NCBI RefSeq assembly: GCF_001510715.1
Contig: NZ_LMTJ01000006.1
Coordinates: 62,001-126,000, forward strand
Length of the DNA stretch: 64,000 bases
Direction of reading: 5' to 3'
From: Bacillus sp. FJAT-29814
Lineage (GTDB): Bacteria; Bacillota; Bacilli; Bacillales; Cytobacillaceae
The translations under genes and the position numbers were made by a program. Shown here one piece after another: positions 16,928-27,201 of this stretch; position 1 is the stretch's first letter; each line of letters begins with the position of its first letter. The notes beneath the pieces are model-generated. The model saw nothing but the letters and a program-made list of their open reading frames with translations. It ran no database searches and was not told the DNA's origin.

Positions 16928-17284
16928 ATGATTGGAGACCGAATAAAAAAATTAAGAAAACAAAAGGGGATTTCATTAACAGAGCTTGCTGATCGCGCAG
17001 ATATCTCAAAATCTTATCTCAGTAATATTGAACGGAATTTAAATCAAAATCCCTCCATTCACTTTTTAATGAAATTAGCAAAGCCCCTGGATGTCTCCAT
17101 TGAATATTTGCTCACAGGAGCTGAAGTTGAGAAAACCATTGATGCGGAAAAAACCACACTTGATGAGGAATGGCAGACCATATTAGAAACTGCCATTAAA
17201 GACGGAATCAACAAAGAAGATTTCCGCGAATACATCAACTATATTAAATTTAAAATCTGGGAAAAGAATAAAGCGGATCAATAA
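16928..17284 (+). CDS. sinR: SinR-family biofilm master repressor
   Basis: 118 residues. The N-terminal helix-turn-helix (MIGDRIKKLRKQKGISLTEL, then SKSYLSNIERN) and the C-terminal oligomerisation hairpin (LDEEWQTILETAIKDGINKE, then FREYINYIKF) both align with B. subtilis SinR. SinR represses eps and tapA-sipW-tasA genes and is antagonised by SinI. ATG 16928 follows GAGGAG. It is divergent from the exopolysaccharide operon, an arrangement suited to direct local control. No sinI is adjacent, so the antagonist, if any, is encoded elsewhere. Confidence 0.9.
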   Translation: MIGDRIKKLRKQKGISLTELADRADISKSYLSNIERNLNQNPSIHFLMKLAKPLDVSIEYLLTGAEVEKTIDAEKTTLDEEWQTILETAIKDGINKEDFREYINYIKFKIWEKNKADQ

Positions 17285-17317
17285 AAGCGCTTACTTTAAA
17301 AATGTTTGGCAAATGCA

Positions 17318-17346
17318 TTGACACTACTCCTTAGGTGTAGTAATTT
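17318..17346 (+). promoter_or_regulatory. Promoter of the methionine operon
   Basis: TTGACA (17318-17323) and TAATTT (17341-17346) are 17 bp apart, 24 bp ahead of the SAM riboswitch. The spacer contains a near-palindrome (CTACTCC/GGTGTAG, one mismatch) that might be an operator. Confidence 0.65.
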
Positions 17347-17369
17347 TATTAATAATCTAAATATTAATT

Positions 17370-17482
17370 TTCTTATCAAGAGAGGTTGAGGGAAGGGCCC
17401 GATGACACCTCAGCAACCTTCAATGACTTGTTCATTGAAACGGTGCTAAGTCCTGCAAATGTTCGAGTTTGCGAGATAAGAA
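17370..17482 (+). ncRNA. SAM-I (S-box) riboswitch aptamer
   Basis: The leader shows the S-box hallmarks: P1 TTCTTATC (17370-17377) paired with GATAAGAA (17475-17482), the AGAGAGGTTGAGGGA segment, GGCCCGATGA, CACCTCAGCAACC and CGGTGCTAAGTCC. Binding of S-adenosylmethionine stabilises P1 and lets the downstream terminator form, shutting off methionine synthesis genes. Confidence 0.97.
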
Positions 17483-17509
17483 GAATGACCGAGTGAATAG
17501 TGCTTACAA

Positions 17510-17537
17510 AAGTCTTCTTCTTATAGAAGGCTTTTTT
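17510..17537 (+). terminator. Riboswitch-controlled attenuator terminator
   Basis: AAGTCTTCT (17510-17518) pairs with AGAAGGCTT (17525-17533) and is followed by a T-run. It lies between the S-box aptamer and metI. Confidence 0.9.
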
Positions 17538-17613
17538 ATTTTATTTGCAGACTTTAACACCAAAATACATTAAAGCCTAAAAGCGATTTATACCTACACA
17601 AGGAGTGTGCGTC

Positions 17614-18726
17614 ATGTACAAAATTGATACGAAACTTGCCCAAATTGGAAATCGCAGTGAAACTGCAACAGGGACAGTGAATCCGCCGGTTTATTTTTCA
17701 ACAGCCTATCGGCATGAAGGAATCGGGCAGTCCACCGGATTTGACTATTCAAGGACGGGGAACCCGACGCGCCAGCTCCTTGAAAAAACAATTGCTGAAC
17801 TGGAGGCTGGCGACCAAGGCTTTGCTTGTTCATCCGGGATGGCAGCGATTTTTACGGTGCTTTCATTATTCCAGTCCGGGGATGAGTTGCTCGTAAGTGA
17901 AGATTTATACGGTGGGACGTATCGTCTACTAGAAAAAGGCTATAGAAAATACGGCTTAACAACCCAATATGTAAATACCTGTATTCCGGAGGAGATTGAA
18001 CATAGGATCACCCCTCAAACAAAAGCTATTTTTCTGGAGACTCCGACTAATCCCCTCATGCAGGAATCGGATATTGCTGCAGTGGCCGAGATTGCCAAAA
18101 AACATGGGATTCTGCTGATTGTCGACAATACGTTCTACACACCTCTGTTGCAGCAGCCGATTAAGCAGGGTGCAGACATCGTTATCCATAGCGCCACCAA
18201 GTATCTGGGCGGCCATAATGATGTTCTCGCCGGACTGATTGTCGCCAAGGGCAAGGAACTTTGTGAAGATCTAGCCCTTTACCATAATGGCGCAGGAGCT
18301 GTGTTAAGCCCATTCGACTCTTGGCTGCTGATGCGCGGTATGAAGACTTTATCGCTCCGTTTGGAACGACATGAAAAAAATGCAAAGGCCATCGTCGACT
18401 ATCTATCACAGCACGAGTCAGTAACTGACGTTTTATATCCAGGCCGCGGCGGGATGGTTTCGTTCCGCGTCAAAGACGAAACCTGGGTAAATCCGTTCCT
18501 GCAGAACTTAAAGCTGATTTCCTTTGCAGAAAGCCTTGGCGGCACCGAAAGCTTTATTACGTACCCGGCCACACAGACACATGCCGATATTCCTGAGGAA
18601 GTCCGGATTGAAAAAGGCGTGTGCAATCGACTTTTGCGTTTTTCCGTGGGAATTGAGGATGTAGAGGATTTAGTGGCAGACCTCCAACAGGCGTTTGCCA
18701 ATATTCATGAAGGAGTGAGAGTATAA
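17614..18726 (+). CDS. metI: Cystathionine gamma-synthase / O-acetylhomoserine thiolyase MetI
   Basis: A 370-residue PLP enzyme of the Cys/Met metabolism family. The [26 protein letters not shown] and HSATKYLGGHNDV (PLP lysine) blocks and the C-terminal RLSVGIEDVEDL-like segment are family standards. MetI couples cysteine or sulfide to acylated homoserine. ATG 17614 is 8 nt after AAGGAG; GTG 17605 overlaps that site. First gene of the S-box operon; its stop TAA overlaps the metC ATG by one base, indicating translational coupling. Confidence 0.95.
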   Translation: MYKIDTKLAQIGNRSETATGTVNPPVYFSTAYRHEGIGQSTGFDYSRTGNPTRQLLEKTIAELEAGDQGFACSSGMAAIFTVLSLFQSGDELLVSEDLYGGTYRLLEKGYRKYGLTTQYVNTCIPEEIEHRITPQTKAIFLETPTNPLMQESDIAAVAEIAKKHGILLIVDNTFYTPLLQQPIKQGADIVIHSATKYLGGHNDVLAGLIVAKGKELCEDLALYHNGAGAVLSPFDSWLLMRGMKTLSLRLERHEKNAKAIVDYLSQHESVTDVLYPGRGGMVSFRVKDETWVNPFLQNLKLISFAESLGGTESFITYPATQTHADIPEEVRIEKGVCNRLLRFSVGIEDVEDLVADLQQAFANIHEGVRV

Positions 18727-19913
18727 TGGATTGCGAGAAATATAGTTTTGAAACGAGGCTGCTTCATAATCGCCATAAGATAGATGCCGCGACTGGGGCT
18801 GTCAGCGTGCCAATTCAGCATGCTTCCACCTTTCATCAATTTGATATCGACCAGTTTGGAAAATACGATTATGCCCGGAGCTTAAATCCGACGAGGGAAG
18901 CACTCGAAGATGTAATTGCCGAACTGGAAGGTGGCGTGAAAGGTTTTGCTTTTTCCTCAGGAATGGCAGCCATTTCAACTGCTTTCCTTCTGCTTTCTAC
19001 CGGTGATCACATTGTCATCACGGAGGATGTTTATGGCGGAACCTTCCGGATGGTTACCCAAGTTCTGTCAAGGTTAGGAATCGAACATACTTTTGTCGAT
19101 ATGACTGACCTGGACCAGGTAAAACAGGCTATCCGCCAAAATACAAGAGCTTTTTATGTCGAGACTCCTTCCAATCCTTTATTGAAAGTCACGGATATTA
19201 GAGCGATCAGCCAAATGGCGAAAGAAATAGGGGCGCTTACGTTTGTCGATAACACGTTTCTGACGCCAACCCTGCAAAAGCCGTTGGAGCTTGGTGCGGA
19301 TGTCGTGCTTCACAGTGCAACCAAGTTTTTATCGGGCCATAGTGATGTCGTCGCTGGGCTAGCCGTTGTGAAGGATGAGGACTTGGCGAACCGGCTTTAC
19401 TTTTTGCAAAATTCCTTTGGCGCGATCCTTGGCGTTCAGGATGCCTGGCTCGTGTTAAGAGGCCTAAAGACGCTTCATGTCCGTTTGAAACAGTCACAAG
19501 AATCCACATTAAAGATTGCAAGATTTTTAGAATCACATCACCTTGTAGAAAAAGTCTATTACCCGGCTCTGGAACATCATCCTCAGCGTGAATTGCAAGC
19601 AGCCCAGGCAAGCGGTGCAGGAGCCGTACTTTCCTTTGAACTGGCAAACGAGGATGCGGTCCGTACCTTTGTATCAGAGGTGGAGATACCGGTCTTTGCC
19701 GTAAGTCTTGGCGCAGTCGAGTCGATTTTATCGTATCCGGCGAAAATGTCGCATGCGGCGATGCCACCAGCCGAACGGGAAAAGCGCGGCATAAAAAACA
19801 GCCTGCTTCGGTTATCCGTTGGACTGGAAGATCCCGATGATTTAATCAAGGATTTTTCCCAAGCTTTTGAAAAATTACAACAGAAGAACTTAGTACTGCA
19901 GCAAGGAGACTGA
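18726..19913 (+). CDS. metC: Cystathionine beta-lyase MetC
   Basis: A 395-residue paralogue of MetI from the same PLP family. Key blocks: [30 protein letters not shown] and [13 protein letters not shown] holding the PLP lysine. MetC cleaves cystathionine to homocysteine, pyruvate and ammonia, completing transsulfuration begun by MetI. The metI-metC pair is the B. subtilis arrangement. Start ATG 18726 overlaps the metI stop by one base (TAATG), and the ribosome-binding region GGAGTGAG lies in the metI end. Confidence 0.95.
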   Translation: MDCEKYSFETRLLHNRHKIDAATGAVSVPIQHASTFHQFDIDQFGKYDYARSLNPTREALEDVIAELEGGVKGFAFSSGMAAISTAFLLLSTGDHIVITEDVYGGTFRMVTQVLSRLGIEHTFVDMTDLDQVKQAIRQNTRAFYVETPSNPLLKVTDIRAISQMAKEIGALTFVDNTFLTPTLQKPLELGADVVLHSATKFLSGHSDVVAGLAVVKDEDLANRLYFLQNSFGAILGVQDAWLVLRGLKTLHVRLKQSQESTLKIARFLESHHLVEKVYYPALEHHPQRELQAAQASGAGAVLSFELANEDAVRTFVSEVEIPVFAVSLGAVESILSYPAKMSHAAMPPAEREKRGIKNSLLRLSVGLEDPDDLIKDFSQAFEKLQQKNLVLQQGD

Positions 19914-19915
19914 CC

Positions 19916-21775
19916 ATGGGCCTTTTAGAAAAATTGCATAACCAAATCTTAATTGCCGATGGCGCCATGGGAACGCTCCTTTATTCATATGGGACGGATT
20001 CCTGCTTTGAGGAATTGAATTTATCACATCCAGATCAAATTCAACATATCCACCAGGCCTATATTGCTGCCGGGGCGGATATTATCCAAACCAACACCTA
20101 CGCCGCCAATTACTTGAAGCTTGGGCGTTATGGCTTGGAGGATTCAGTGAAGGACATTAATAGTGCCGCTGTCCGTAATGCAAAAAAGGCTGCCGGAAAT
20201 GCCGCCTTTGTTCTCGGGACAATGGGCGGCAACCGCGGCATTAAACCGAACTCTATTCCTATAGAAGAAATTAAACGGAGCTTTCGCGAACAGCTTTATT
20301 GTCTGTTATTAGAAGATGTCGATGGGCTGTTGCTAGAGACATTTTATGACCTTGAAGAGCTTGAGACGATACTGTCGATTGCCCGAAAGGAAACAAAGCT
20401 GCCGATCATTGCCCAAGTTTCCCTTCAGGAACCAAGCAATTTGCAAGACCAAACTCCTGTTAACGAGGCGTTAAAAAGGCTGGAGACCCTTGGTGCCGAT
20501 GTCGTCGGCCTTAATTGCCGGCTTGGCCCGCACCATATGCTGCTTGCCCTTGAACAAATTGAATTGCCAAAGCACGCATTTCTTTCTGCTTATCCGAATG
20601 CCAGCCTTCCTTCCTATACCGATGGAAAGTTTCATTATGATGGGGATGCGGAATACTTTCGCAGGTCAGCCCTCGAGTTTCGCAAACAGGGCATCCGTCT
20701 TTTAGGCGGCTGCTGTGGAACAACACCTGAGCATATTCGCGCATTTGCTGCTGCATTGAAAGAAAGTACCCCGGTTACTGAAAAAGTAGTAAAATTAAAA
20801 GCGGAAAAGATTATTGTTGAAGAGCAGAGTGTAACAAGGGACTACGCCCCTCTTCAGGATATTGTCAAGGAAAGACCGTCTGTTATTGTCGAATTAGATC
20901 CGCCAAGGAAGCTGGACACGACCAAGTTTTTCGAAGGCGCCCGAGCTTTGAAGGGAGCAGGAATCGATGCGATTACGTTAGCCGATAATTCGCTTGCGAC
21001 AGTCAGGATTTCTAATGAATCATTAGGGTACCTGTTAAAATCAGAATTAGGAATGAGGCCATTAATTCATATTGCCTGCCGCGACCGTAATATTATCGGC
21101 CTGCAATCGCACTTAATGGGGCTGCATACGCTTGGCATGCATGATGTATTGGCCATTACCGGCGATCCGGCCCGTGTCGGTGACTTCCCTGGAGCCTCTT
21201 CCGTTTATGATGTTTCCTCATTTGAACTAATTCAAATGATCAAACAGCTAAATGAAGGGTTGTCTTTTTCCGGTAAAGACCTTGGGCAGAAAACGGCATT
21301 CAGCATTGCTGCCGCCTTTAACCCGAATGTCAGGTCACTTGAAAAAGCAGTTAAACGCCTCGAGAAAAAGATTGATTGCGGCGCTGATTACTTTATCTCG
21401 CAGCCTGTGTTTTCAGAGGAAAAATTGCTGGAAATTCATGATCAGACCAAACACCTGGATGCACCCATTTATATTGGACTGATGCCGCTGACCAGCAGCA
21501 AAAACGCCGAGTTCCTTCATAATGAGGTTCCTGGCATCAAAATTGCCGACTCTATTCGGGACCGGATGGCGTCATTGTCCGACCCTGTTCTTGCGGCACA
21601 GGAAGGAATCGCCATTACAAAATCGTTAGTCGATACAGCACTGGATTTATTTAACGGAATCTATTTCATTACACCATTTTTACGTTATGAGCTAACCGCT
21701 GAACTGGCACTTTATGCCAACCAGCGTGCTCGTGAACTAAGGGGGAACAGCTATGCCGAGACCACCATTTACTGA
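19916..21775 (+). CDS. yitJ: Bifunctional homocysteine S-methyltransferase / methylenetetrahydrofolate reductase YitJ
   Basis: A 619-residue fusion. Residues about 1-290 form the homocysteine methyltransferase barrel: [10 protein letters not shown] at the start and [11 protein letters not shown] near 265 provide the zinc cysteines. Residues about 325-619 form the MetF-type flavin-dependent reductase that makes 5-methyl-THF, the methyl donor for MetH. Start ATG 19916 is 2 bp after the metC stop. Having both YitJ and MetH in one operon gives two Hcy-binding modules and a coupled methyl supply. Confidence 0.95.
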   Translation: MGLLEKLHNQILIADGAMGTLLYSYGTDSCFEELNLSHPDQIQHIHQAYIAAGADIIQTNTYAANYLKLGRYGLEDSVKDINSAAVRNAKKAAGNAAFVLGTMGGNRGIKPNSIPIEEIKRSFREQLYCLLLEDVDGLLLETFYDLEELETILSIARKETKLPIIAQVSLQEPSNLQDQTPVNEALKRLETLGADVVGLNCRLGPHHMLLALEQIELPKHAFLSAYPNASLPSYTDGKFHYDGDAEYFRRSALEFRKQGIRLLGGCCGTTPEHIRAFAAALKESTPVTEKVVKLKAEKIIVEEQSVTRDYAPLQDIVKERPSVIVELDPPRKLDTTKFFEGARALKGAGIDAITLADNSLATVRISNESLGYLLKSELGMRPLIHIACRDRNIIGLQSHLMGLHTLGMHDVLAITGDPARVGDFPGASSVYDVSSFELIQMIKQLNEGLSFSGKDLGQKTAFSIAAAFNPNVRSLEKAVKRLEKKIDCGADYFISQPVFSEEKLLEIHDQTKHLDAPIYIGLMPLTSSKNAEFLHNEVPGIKIADSIRDRMASLSDPVLAAQEGIAITKSLVDTALDLFNGIYFITPFLRYELTAELALYANQRARELRGNSYAETTIY

Positions 21776-24700
21776 ACAATTGAAAAAACGCATTCTTGTC
21801 ATGGACGGGGCAATGGGAACCATGCTGCAGCGAGCCGAGCTTACCCCAGAAGATTTTGGCGGTGAGGAATACGACGGCTGCAACGAAAATTTAAATCTAA
21901 CTGCCCCTTCGGTTATTGCCGGCATTCACCGTGAATATTTAGTGGCCGGGGCCGATATTCTCGAGACCAATACTTTTGGTGCTACCAGCATTGTCCTTGA
22001 TGAATATGGGCTCGGATATAAGGCCTATGAAATTAATAAAATTGCAGCGCAGATTGCGGTGTCGGAAGTGGTGAAGGCCTCCACTGATGATTGGCCCCGC
22101 TATGTCGCCGGTTCGATGGGACCAACGACAAAAACATTGAGTGTAACCGTGGGCACTACCTTCGACGCACTTGCTGCATCCTATGAAGAACAAGCACTTG
22201 GTTTGATTGACGGCGGAGTTGACCTGCTCCTGCTTGAAACAAGCCAGGATATGCTAAATGTCAAAGCAGGCTTCGTCGGCATTCAAAATGCTTTTACCAA
22301 AACAGGCAAAACACTGCCGTTGTTTATCTCCGGTACGATTGAACCAATGGGAACCACTCTTGCTGGCCAAACGATTGATTCGTTTTTCATATCAGTTGAG
22401 CATATGAATCCTGTGGCAGTCGGCTTAAACTGCGCCACCGGACCGGAATTCATGCAGGATCATGTTCGTACCTTGGCCGGCCTAGCTTCTACCGCGGTTA
22501 GCTGCTATCCAAATGCCGGCTTGCCGGACGAGGAAGGGCACTATCATGAAACACCGGAAACCCTCGCGAAAAAACTGGCTGATTTTGCTGCCCATGGCTG
22601 GCTCAATATTGTCGGCGGCTGCTGCGGAACAACCCCTGAACATATTCGTGCTATTTCCGAAGTAATGAAAGAATTTAAGCCGAGGGAATTTTCGCCTAAT
22701 CCTGTGCACATGGTATCTGGGATTGACCCGTTCATTTACGACGATCCAACTTTACGGCCAATCATGGTCGGCGAGCGAACCAATGTCATCGGATCCCGCA
22801 AATTTAAACGTCTGATTGCGGAAGGGAAATTTGAGGAAGCAGCCGAAGTCGCCCGGGCGCAGGTGAAGGGCGGTGCGCATGTCATCGACATTTGTCTTGC
22901 CGACCCGGACCGTGATGAGCTTATCGATATGGAAAACTTCATTAAAGAAGTCGTCAAAAAGGTCAAAGTGCCGCTTGTAATTGACTCCACCGATGATAAG
23001 GTCATTGAAAAAGCGCTAAAATATTCGCAAGGGAAATCTATTATCAACTCGATTAACCTTGAGGATGGCGAAGAACGTTTTGAAGCGGTTGTTCCCCTTA
23101 TTCATCGATACGGCGCTGCTGTTGTGGTCGGAACGATTGATGAAAAAGGAATGGGCGTCACGGCGGAAAAGAAATTGGAAATTGCCAAGCGTTCCTATGA
23201 CCTGTTAGTGAATAAATATGGTTTGAAACCGCAGGACCTGATTTTTGACCCATTGGTTTTTCCAGTTGGTACCGGGGATGAGCAATACATCGGGTCTGCT
23301 AAAGCGACTGTTGATGGAATCCGGTTGATTAAAGAACAGTTGCCGGGCGTGCAAACAATTCTTGGAATCAGTAATGTCTCCTTTGGACTGCCTCCGGTTG
23401 GCCGTGAAATTTTGAATTCCGTTTTCCTATATCATTGTACCCAGGCAGGACTCGACTACGCGATTGTCAATACGGAAAAATTGGAACGGTTCGCTTCAAT
23501 TTCCAAGGAAGAAGTCGCACTTGCCGAAGCCCTTCTGTTTGATACAACCGATGAAACCTTAGCTACGTTTACCAATTTTTATCGCGATAAAAAGAAGGAA
23601 GCGAAAGTGACTGGGACGGATATGACCCTTGAGGAACGGCTTGCCTATTATGTGGTGGAAGGTACAAAGGAAGGTCTGCTGCCTGATTTGGAATTAGCAT
23701 TGGCGCAATATCCTGCCCCACTCGATATTATCAATGGTCCGTTAATGGACGGGATGAAGGAAGTCGGCCGGTTATTTAATGACAACCAATTGATTGTTGC
23801 CGAGGTACTGCAAAGTGCCGAAGTTATGAAAGCCGCGGTTTCCTATTTGGAACCGTTTATGGAAAAAGGCGACGTGTCTGCTTCTAAGGGTAAAGTACTG
23901 CTTGCGACCGTTAAAGGAGATGTCCATGATATTGGCAAAAATCTTGTCGACATTATCCTTAGTAACAACGGCTATAATGTGATTGACCTTGGGATTAAAG
24001 TGACTCCGGCGGAGCTGATTAAAGCCATTCGGGAGGAAAAACCGGATATTGTCGGTCTGTCTGGACTCCTGGTTAAGTCCGCTCAGCAAATGGTGTTAAC
24101 TGCACAAGATATGAAGGAAGCTGGGATCGATCTGCCGATTATGGTTGGCGGTGCCGCCCTGTCACGGAAATTTACTGACACAAAAATTTCCAAGGAATAT
24201 GACGGCCTCGTTTTGTATGCAAAGGATGCGATGAATGGCTTAAGTCTTGCAAACCAGCTACAATCCCCAGAGGAACTTGAAAAGCTGATTGCCGAAAAAC
24301 AGGAAAAGTTGGCCAAGGTGGATGTGCCGCTTGATTTGCCTAGCAGGTCCGTGTCCTCGGTGGCCGTCAAGCCAAAACCGGCAGTCTCGACCACGGTGCC
24401 CGTGTTTGTTCCGAAAGATACAAAACGGCACGTATTAAAATCGTATTCCTTATCCCATGTGGAACCCTATATCAATATGCAAATGTTGCTGGGCCACCAT
24501 CTTGGTGTGAAGGGGAAAATCGCCAAGCAGATTGCCGAAAAGGACGAAAAGGCTTTGAAGGTCAAAGAGATGGTCGATCAGCTATTATTGGATGCAAACG
24601 CTAATGGCTGGATCAAACCGGCTGCAGTGTATCAGTTTTTCCCGGCGCAATCGGATGGGAATAAGATTTATATCTATAATCCGGATAATCACAGCCAGAT

Positions 24701-25202
24701 TATTGAAACATTTGACTTCCCGCGTCAGGATTCGAGCCCGCATCTTTGTTTGGCAGACTTCTTAAAGCCTGTTGACAGTGGCGTGATGGATTATGTCGGT
24801 TTCTTTACCGTAACGGCCGGGCGGGGAATACGCGAAGTTGCCGATGGGTTGAAAAATGAGGGCCGCTTCTTGGAAAGCCACGCGCTTCAATCGCTGGCAC
24901 TTGAAAGCGCCGAAGGTTTAGCCGAGTTGATTCACCGGCAAATGCGCGACCGCTGGGGCTTCCCGGATCCGCTTACGTTTACGATGCAAGACCGGTTTGC
25001 TGCTAAATATCAAGGCCAGCGCTTTTCGTTCGGTTATCCGGCCTGTCCAGATTTAGAAGATCAGAAGAAGCTGTTTAGATTAATTGAACCGGAGAATATC
25101 GGTGTTAATCTCACCGAAGGCTGCATGATGGAACCGGAGGCCTCCGTCTCTGCGATGGTCTTTGCCCATCCGGAAGCAAGGTATTTTAATGTGTTGAGAT
25201 AA
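21753..25202 (+). CDS. metH: Cobalamin-dependent methionine synthase MetH
   Basis: A 1149-residue multidomain enzyme. In order: Hcy/zinc barrel ([10 protein letters not shown] near 12; [11 protein letters not shown] near 290), pterin-binding domain ([16 protein letters not shown] near 335), cobalamin domain with [11 protein letters not shown] near 725 (the cobalt-ligating His), and the C-terminal reactivation domain from about 890. It transfers the methyl group of 5-methyl-THF to homocysteine. The ATG at 21753 overlaps yitJ by 23 bp and follows AAGGGGG. The length is slightly below E. coli MetH (1227). It is the last gene of the S-box operon. Confidence 0.96.
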   Translation: MPRPPFTEQLKKRILVMDGAMGTMLQRAELTPEDFGGEEYDGCNENLNLTAPSVIAGIHREYLVAGADILETNTFGATSIVLDEYGLGYKAYEINKIAAQIAVSEVVKASTDDWPRYVAGSMGPTTKTLSVTVGTTFDALAASYEEQALGLIDGGVDLLLLETSQDMLNVKAGFVGIQNAFTKTGKTLPLFISGTIEPMGTTLAGQTIDSFFISVEHMNPVAVGLNCATGPEFMQDHVRTLAGLASTAVSCYPNAGLPDEEGHYHETPETLAKKLADFAAHGWLNIVGGCCGTTPEHIRAISEVMKEFKPREFSPNPVHMVSGIDPFIYDDPTLRPIMVGERTNVIGSRKFKRLIAEGKFEEAAEVARAQVKGGAHVIDICLADPDRDELIDMENFIKEVVKKVKVPLVIDSTDDKVIEKALKYSQGKSIINSINLEDGEERFEAVVPLIHRYGAAVVVGTIDEKGMGVTAEKKLEIAKRSYDLLVNKYGLKPQDLIFDPLVFPVGTGDEQYIGSAKATVDGIRLIKEQLPGVQTILGISNVSFGLPPVGREILNSVFLYHCTQAGLDYAIVNTEKLERFASISKEEVALAEALLFDTTDETLATFTNFYRDKKKEAKVTGTDMTLEERLAYYVVEGTKEGLLPDLELALAQYPAPLDIINGPLMDGMKEVGRLFNDNQLIVAEVLQSAEVMKAAVSYLEPFMEKGDVSASKGKVLLATVKGDVHDIGKNLVDIILSNNGYNVIDLGIKVTPAELIKAIREEKPDIVGLSGLLVKSAQQMVLTAQDMKEAGIDLPIMVGGAALSRKFTDTKISKEYDGLVLYAKDAMNGLSLANQLQSPEELEKLIAEKQEKLAKVDVPLDLPSRSVSSVAVKPKPAVSTTVPVFVPKDTKRHVLKSYSLSHVEPYINMQMLLGHHLGVKGKIAKQIAEKDEKALKVKEMVDQLLLDANANGWIKPAAVYQFFPAQSDGNKIYIYNPDNHSQIIETFDFPRQDSSPHLCLADFLKPVDSGVMDYVGFFTVTAGRGIREVADGLKNEGRFLESHALQSLALESAEGLAELIHRQMRDRWGFPDPLTFTMQDRFAAKYQGQRFSFGYPACPDLEDQKKLFRLIEPENIGVNLTEGCMMEPEASVSAMVFAHPEARYFNVLR

Positions 25203-25214
25203 ATTTTGGAAAGA

Positions 25215-25237
25215 AGCCGCAGATACATTCTGCGGCT
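25215..25237 (+). terminator. Probable terminator after metH
   Basis: AGCCGCAGA and TCTGCGGCT form a perfect 9-bp stem with a 5-nt loop 12 bp after metH. The following sequence (ATTTAT) has only a weak T-tract, so termination may be partial. Confidence 0.55.
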
Positions 25238-25282
25238 ATTTATATGGAGAATCGATTGTTTTTTCGGTAATTTTACTGGGTT

Positions 25283-25387
25283 ATTCGCCGAGAATGGCTC
25301 GATATTCGCCAAACTTCTTGAACTATTCGCCGAATTGGTGGAGTTATTCGCCGAATACCACAGTTTATTCGCCAAACTATCAATAAA
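25283..25387. repeat. Five 21-bp units with constant ATTCGCC and variable remainder
   Basis: ATTCGCC occurs at 25283, 25304, 25325, 25346 and 25367, exactly 21 bp apart each time. The other 14 positions of each unit differ. The plus strand translates as heptads of LFAE type, but with no good start site it is probably non-coding. It fills most of the metH-marR gap. Confidence 0.85.
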
Positions 25388-25418
25388 GGCATAATCTCAT
25401 TGCCATGTGGGGCATTCC

Positions 25419-25447
25419 TTGACAATTTTCAAGTTTTTCATTATAGT
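25419..25447 (+). promoter_or_regulatory. marR promoter
   Basis: TTGACA (25419-25424) and TATAGT (25442-25447) have the ideal 17-bp spacing and lie 36 bp before the marR-like ATG. Confidence 0.85.
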
Positions 25448-25460
25448 TACCTAGGTAACT
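25445..25460. promoter_or_regulatory. Palindromic MarR-type operator
   Basis: AGTTACCTAGGTAACT is a perfect 16-bp palindrome overlapping the -10 element. The position and form fit autorepression by the MarR protein encoded next. Confidence 0.8.
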
Positions 25461-25482
25461 AATCTTAAAATTGGAGCGTCTT

Positions 25483-25899
25483 ATGTATAGCCACGAACTC
25501 TTCCATACTCTTCACCAGCTTTCACGCCGTCTTACCAACAAACTCAATGAAGCTCTAAAACCAACAGGTTTGTACGGTTCGCAATGGGCCGTTATTTTTG
25601 TTTTAAAAGAAAAATCCTCTTTGACTCAAAAGGAATTGTCAGAATATCTGGCTGTTGAGGCCCCGCCAATGACAAGAACGATTCAACGGCTTGTTAAACA
25701 AGGATATGTGAAGCAGGTGCCCGGGCAGCATGATAAACGGGAAAAGCGTGTGGAATTGACTGACGAGGCTTTGGCGAGGTATCCAGAGTGGGAACGGATC
25801 GTAAAAGAAGTAAATAAAGCTTTATTAAACGGACTTTCAGAAGAAAAACAAAAAGAACTGCTTCAACTGCAAAAAGGCTGGCTGGAACAACTTTTCTAA
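25483..25899 (+). CDS. MarR-family transcriptional repressor
   Basis: A 138-residue winged-helix protein. The DNA-binding core runs from SQWAVIFVLKEKSSLTQKEL near residue 33 through the recognition helix (EAPPMTRTIQRLVKQGYV) to the wing (PGQHDKREKRVELTDEA). MarR proteins release their operator when bound by phenolics, drugs or oxidants. ATG 25483 follows GGAG. The gene has a strong promoter with a palindrome over the -10 and sits 15 bp before an MFS exporter, so it probably regulates both itself and the transporter. The inducer is unknown. Confidence 0.92.
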   Translation: MYSHELFHTLHQLSRRLTNKLNEALKPTGLYGSQWAVIFVLKEKSSLTQKELSEYLAVEAPPMTRTIQRLVKQGYVKQVPGQHDKREKRVELTDEALARYPEWERIVKEVNKALLNGLSEEKQKELLQLQKGWLEQLF

Positions 25900-25914
25900 A
25901 AAGGAGTGCATTTA

Positions 25915-27132
25915 ATGACTAAACCGAAATTATGGACAAAGGATTTTATCAGTGTTTCTTCAAGTAACTTTTTCTTATTTTTAACATTCTATATCTTGCT
26001 CGTCACCCTTCCAAGCTATGCATTGGATGAACTTCATACAAGCGCAACCGAGGCAGGTTTAATGACAACCATCTTTCTGCTCTCCGCCATCATCTCTCGC
26101 CCTCTTGCCGGCCAATGGCTAGAACATGCTGGAAACAAAAAAGTTTTGTTAACAGCGCTGATTCTATTTGCCGTAGCAGCGCCACTATATTTAATTCCAA
26201 AAACAGTAATTGGGTTCTTAGCAATCCGACTGTTGCATGGTATAGGCTTTGGGATGGCTACCACCGCTGTAGGCGCCATTGTAGCCGATATCATTCCTAC
26301 TGCCCGCCGTGGTGAAGGGATGGGATACTTTGTTTTATCAACAAATATGGCCATGGTGTTGGGACCATTTGTCGGTTTGATGACCATCCAACAATGGGGC
26401 GCAAAAGCAATGTTTATTCTAAGCATTGCCATAGCAATCGGGGCCCTGCTCACTGGTTTAAGCGTCAAGATTGCAAAACCGGAACAAGATAATCAAATCG
26501 AAGTGCTTTCAAGCTTTTCGATTCGCGGCTTATTTGAAGCATCCGCCGTTCCAATTGCGATTGTCGGCAGCTTTTTGGCCATCGTCTATTCGGCACTTCT
26601 ATCATTTGTATCCATCTATGCTGTAGAAATTCACGTAGAGAATGTTGCGAGCTTGTTTTTTGTTGTTTATGCGGTCGTGCTGCTGATTTCAAGACCGTTT
26701 ACAGGAAAATGGCTTGATCGATACGGCCCAAACGTCATTTCTTATCCTTGCATTGTTCTTTTCGCAATCGGCATGTTCGTGTTAAGTCAAAGTAGCGGGG
26801 CGGTAACATTCCTTATTGCTGCTGGACTGATTGGGTTAGGCTGGGGAACGCTGTTTCCGACGTTCCAAACGATTGCAATCCAAAATGCCGAGCCAAGAAA
26901 ACGTGGTCTGGCAACAGCGACCTTTTTATCCATTTATGATATAGGCATTGCATTGGGATCACTTTTTGTAGGTATGGTGGCTGCAAAAATGGACTATAGT
27001 ACGCTATATTTCCTTTGCACATTCTACGTATTAATCGGGGCAATTCTTTTTTACTTCCTGCATACGAAAAAGAAAGCCGCTGCTGAAAAATCGACAAACA
27101 GTCAGCATACAAAAGTTCAGGAAATCAGATAA
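25915..27132 (+). CDS. MFS transporter, probable drug/metabolite exporter
   Basis: A 405-residue major facilitator with about 12 transmembrane segments. RPLAGQWLEHAGNKKVLL near residue 60 is the loop 2-3 signature; RLLHGIGFGMATTAVGAIVADIIP near 105 and the second-half repeat SRPFTGKWLDRYGPN near 260 are also typical. Proteins of this kind (YfmO/YwoG-like) export small toxic compounds. ATG 25915 is 8 nt after AAGGAG. It is downstream of and likely co-transcribed with the MarR gene. No substrate can be assigned. Confidence 0.9.
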   Translation: MTKPKLWTKDFISVSSSNFFLFLTFYILLVTLPSYALDELHTSATEAGLMTTIFLLSAIISRPLAGQWLEHAGNKKVLLTALILFAVAAPLYLIPKTVIGFLAIRLLHGIGFGMATTAVGAIVADIIPTARRGEGMGYFVLSTNMAMVLGPFVGLMTIQQWGAKAMFILSIAIAIGALLTGLSVKIAKPEQDNQIEVLSSFSIRGLFEASAVPIAIVGSFLAIVYSALLSFVSIYAVEIHVENVASLFFVVYAVVLLISRPFTGKWLDRYGPNVISYPCIVLFAIGMFVLSQSSGAVTFLIAAGLIGLGWGTLFPTFQTIAIQNAEPRKRGLATATFLSIYDIGIALGSLFVGMVAAKMDYSTLYFLCTFYVLIGAILFYFLHTKKKAAAEKSTNSQHTKVQEIR

Positions 27133-27201
27133 TTCCGTTTACAATACTCCTTCACATACTATATAATGTATTATTAACCAAATATTGGAGGAGTGATGAA
27201 C

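Noticed and set aside
19237-19767. Long antisense frames within metC and in other GC-richer genes (e.g. 49090-49473)
   Set aside because: They mirror the codon bias of the real genes on the other strand and have no ribosome-binding site or family match.
25206-25394. 62-residue plus-strand ORF of LFAE heptads
   Set aside because: It is the translation of the 21-bp repeat tract, has no plausible start, and the repeat core better explains it.
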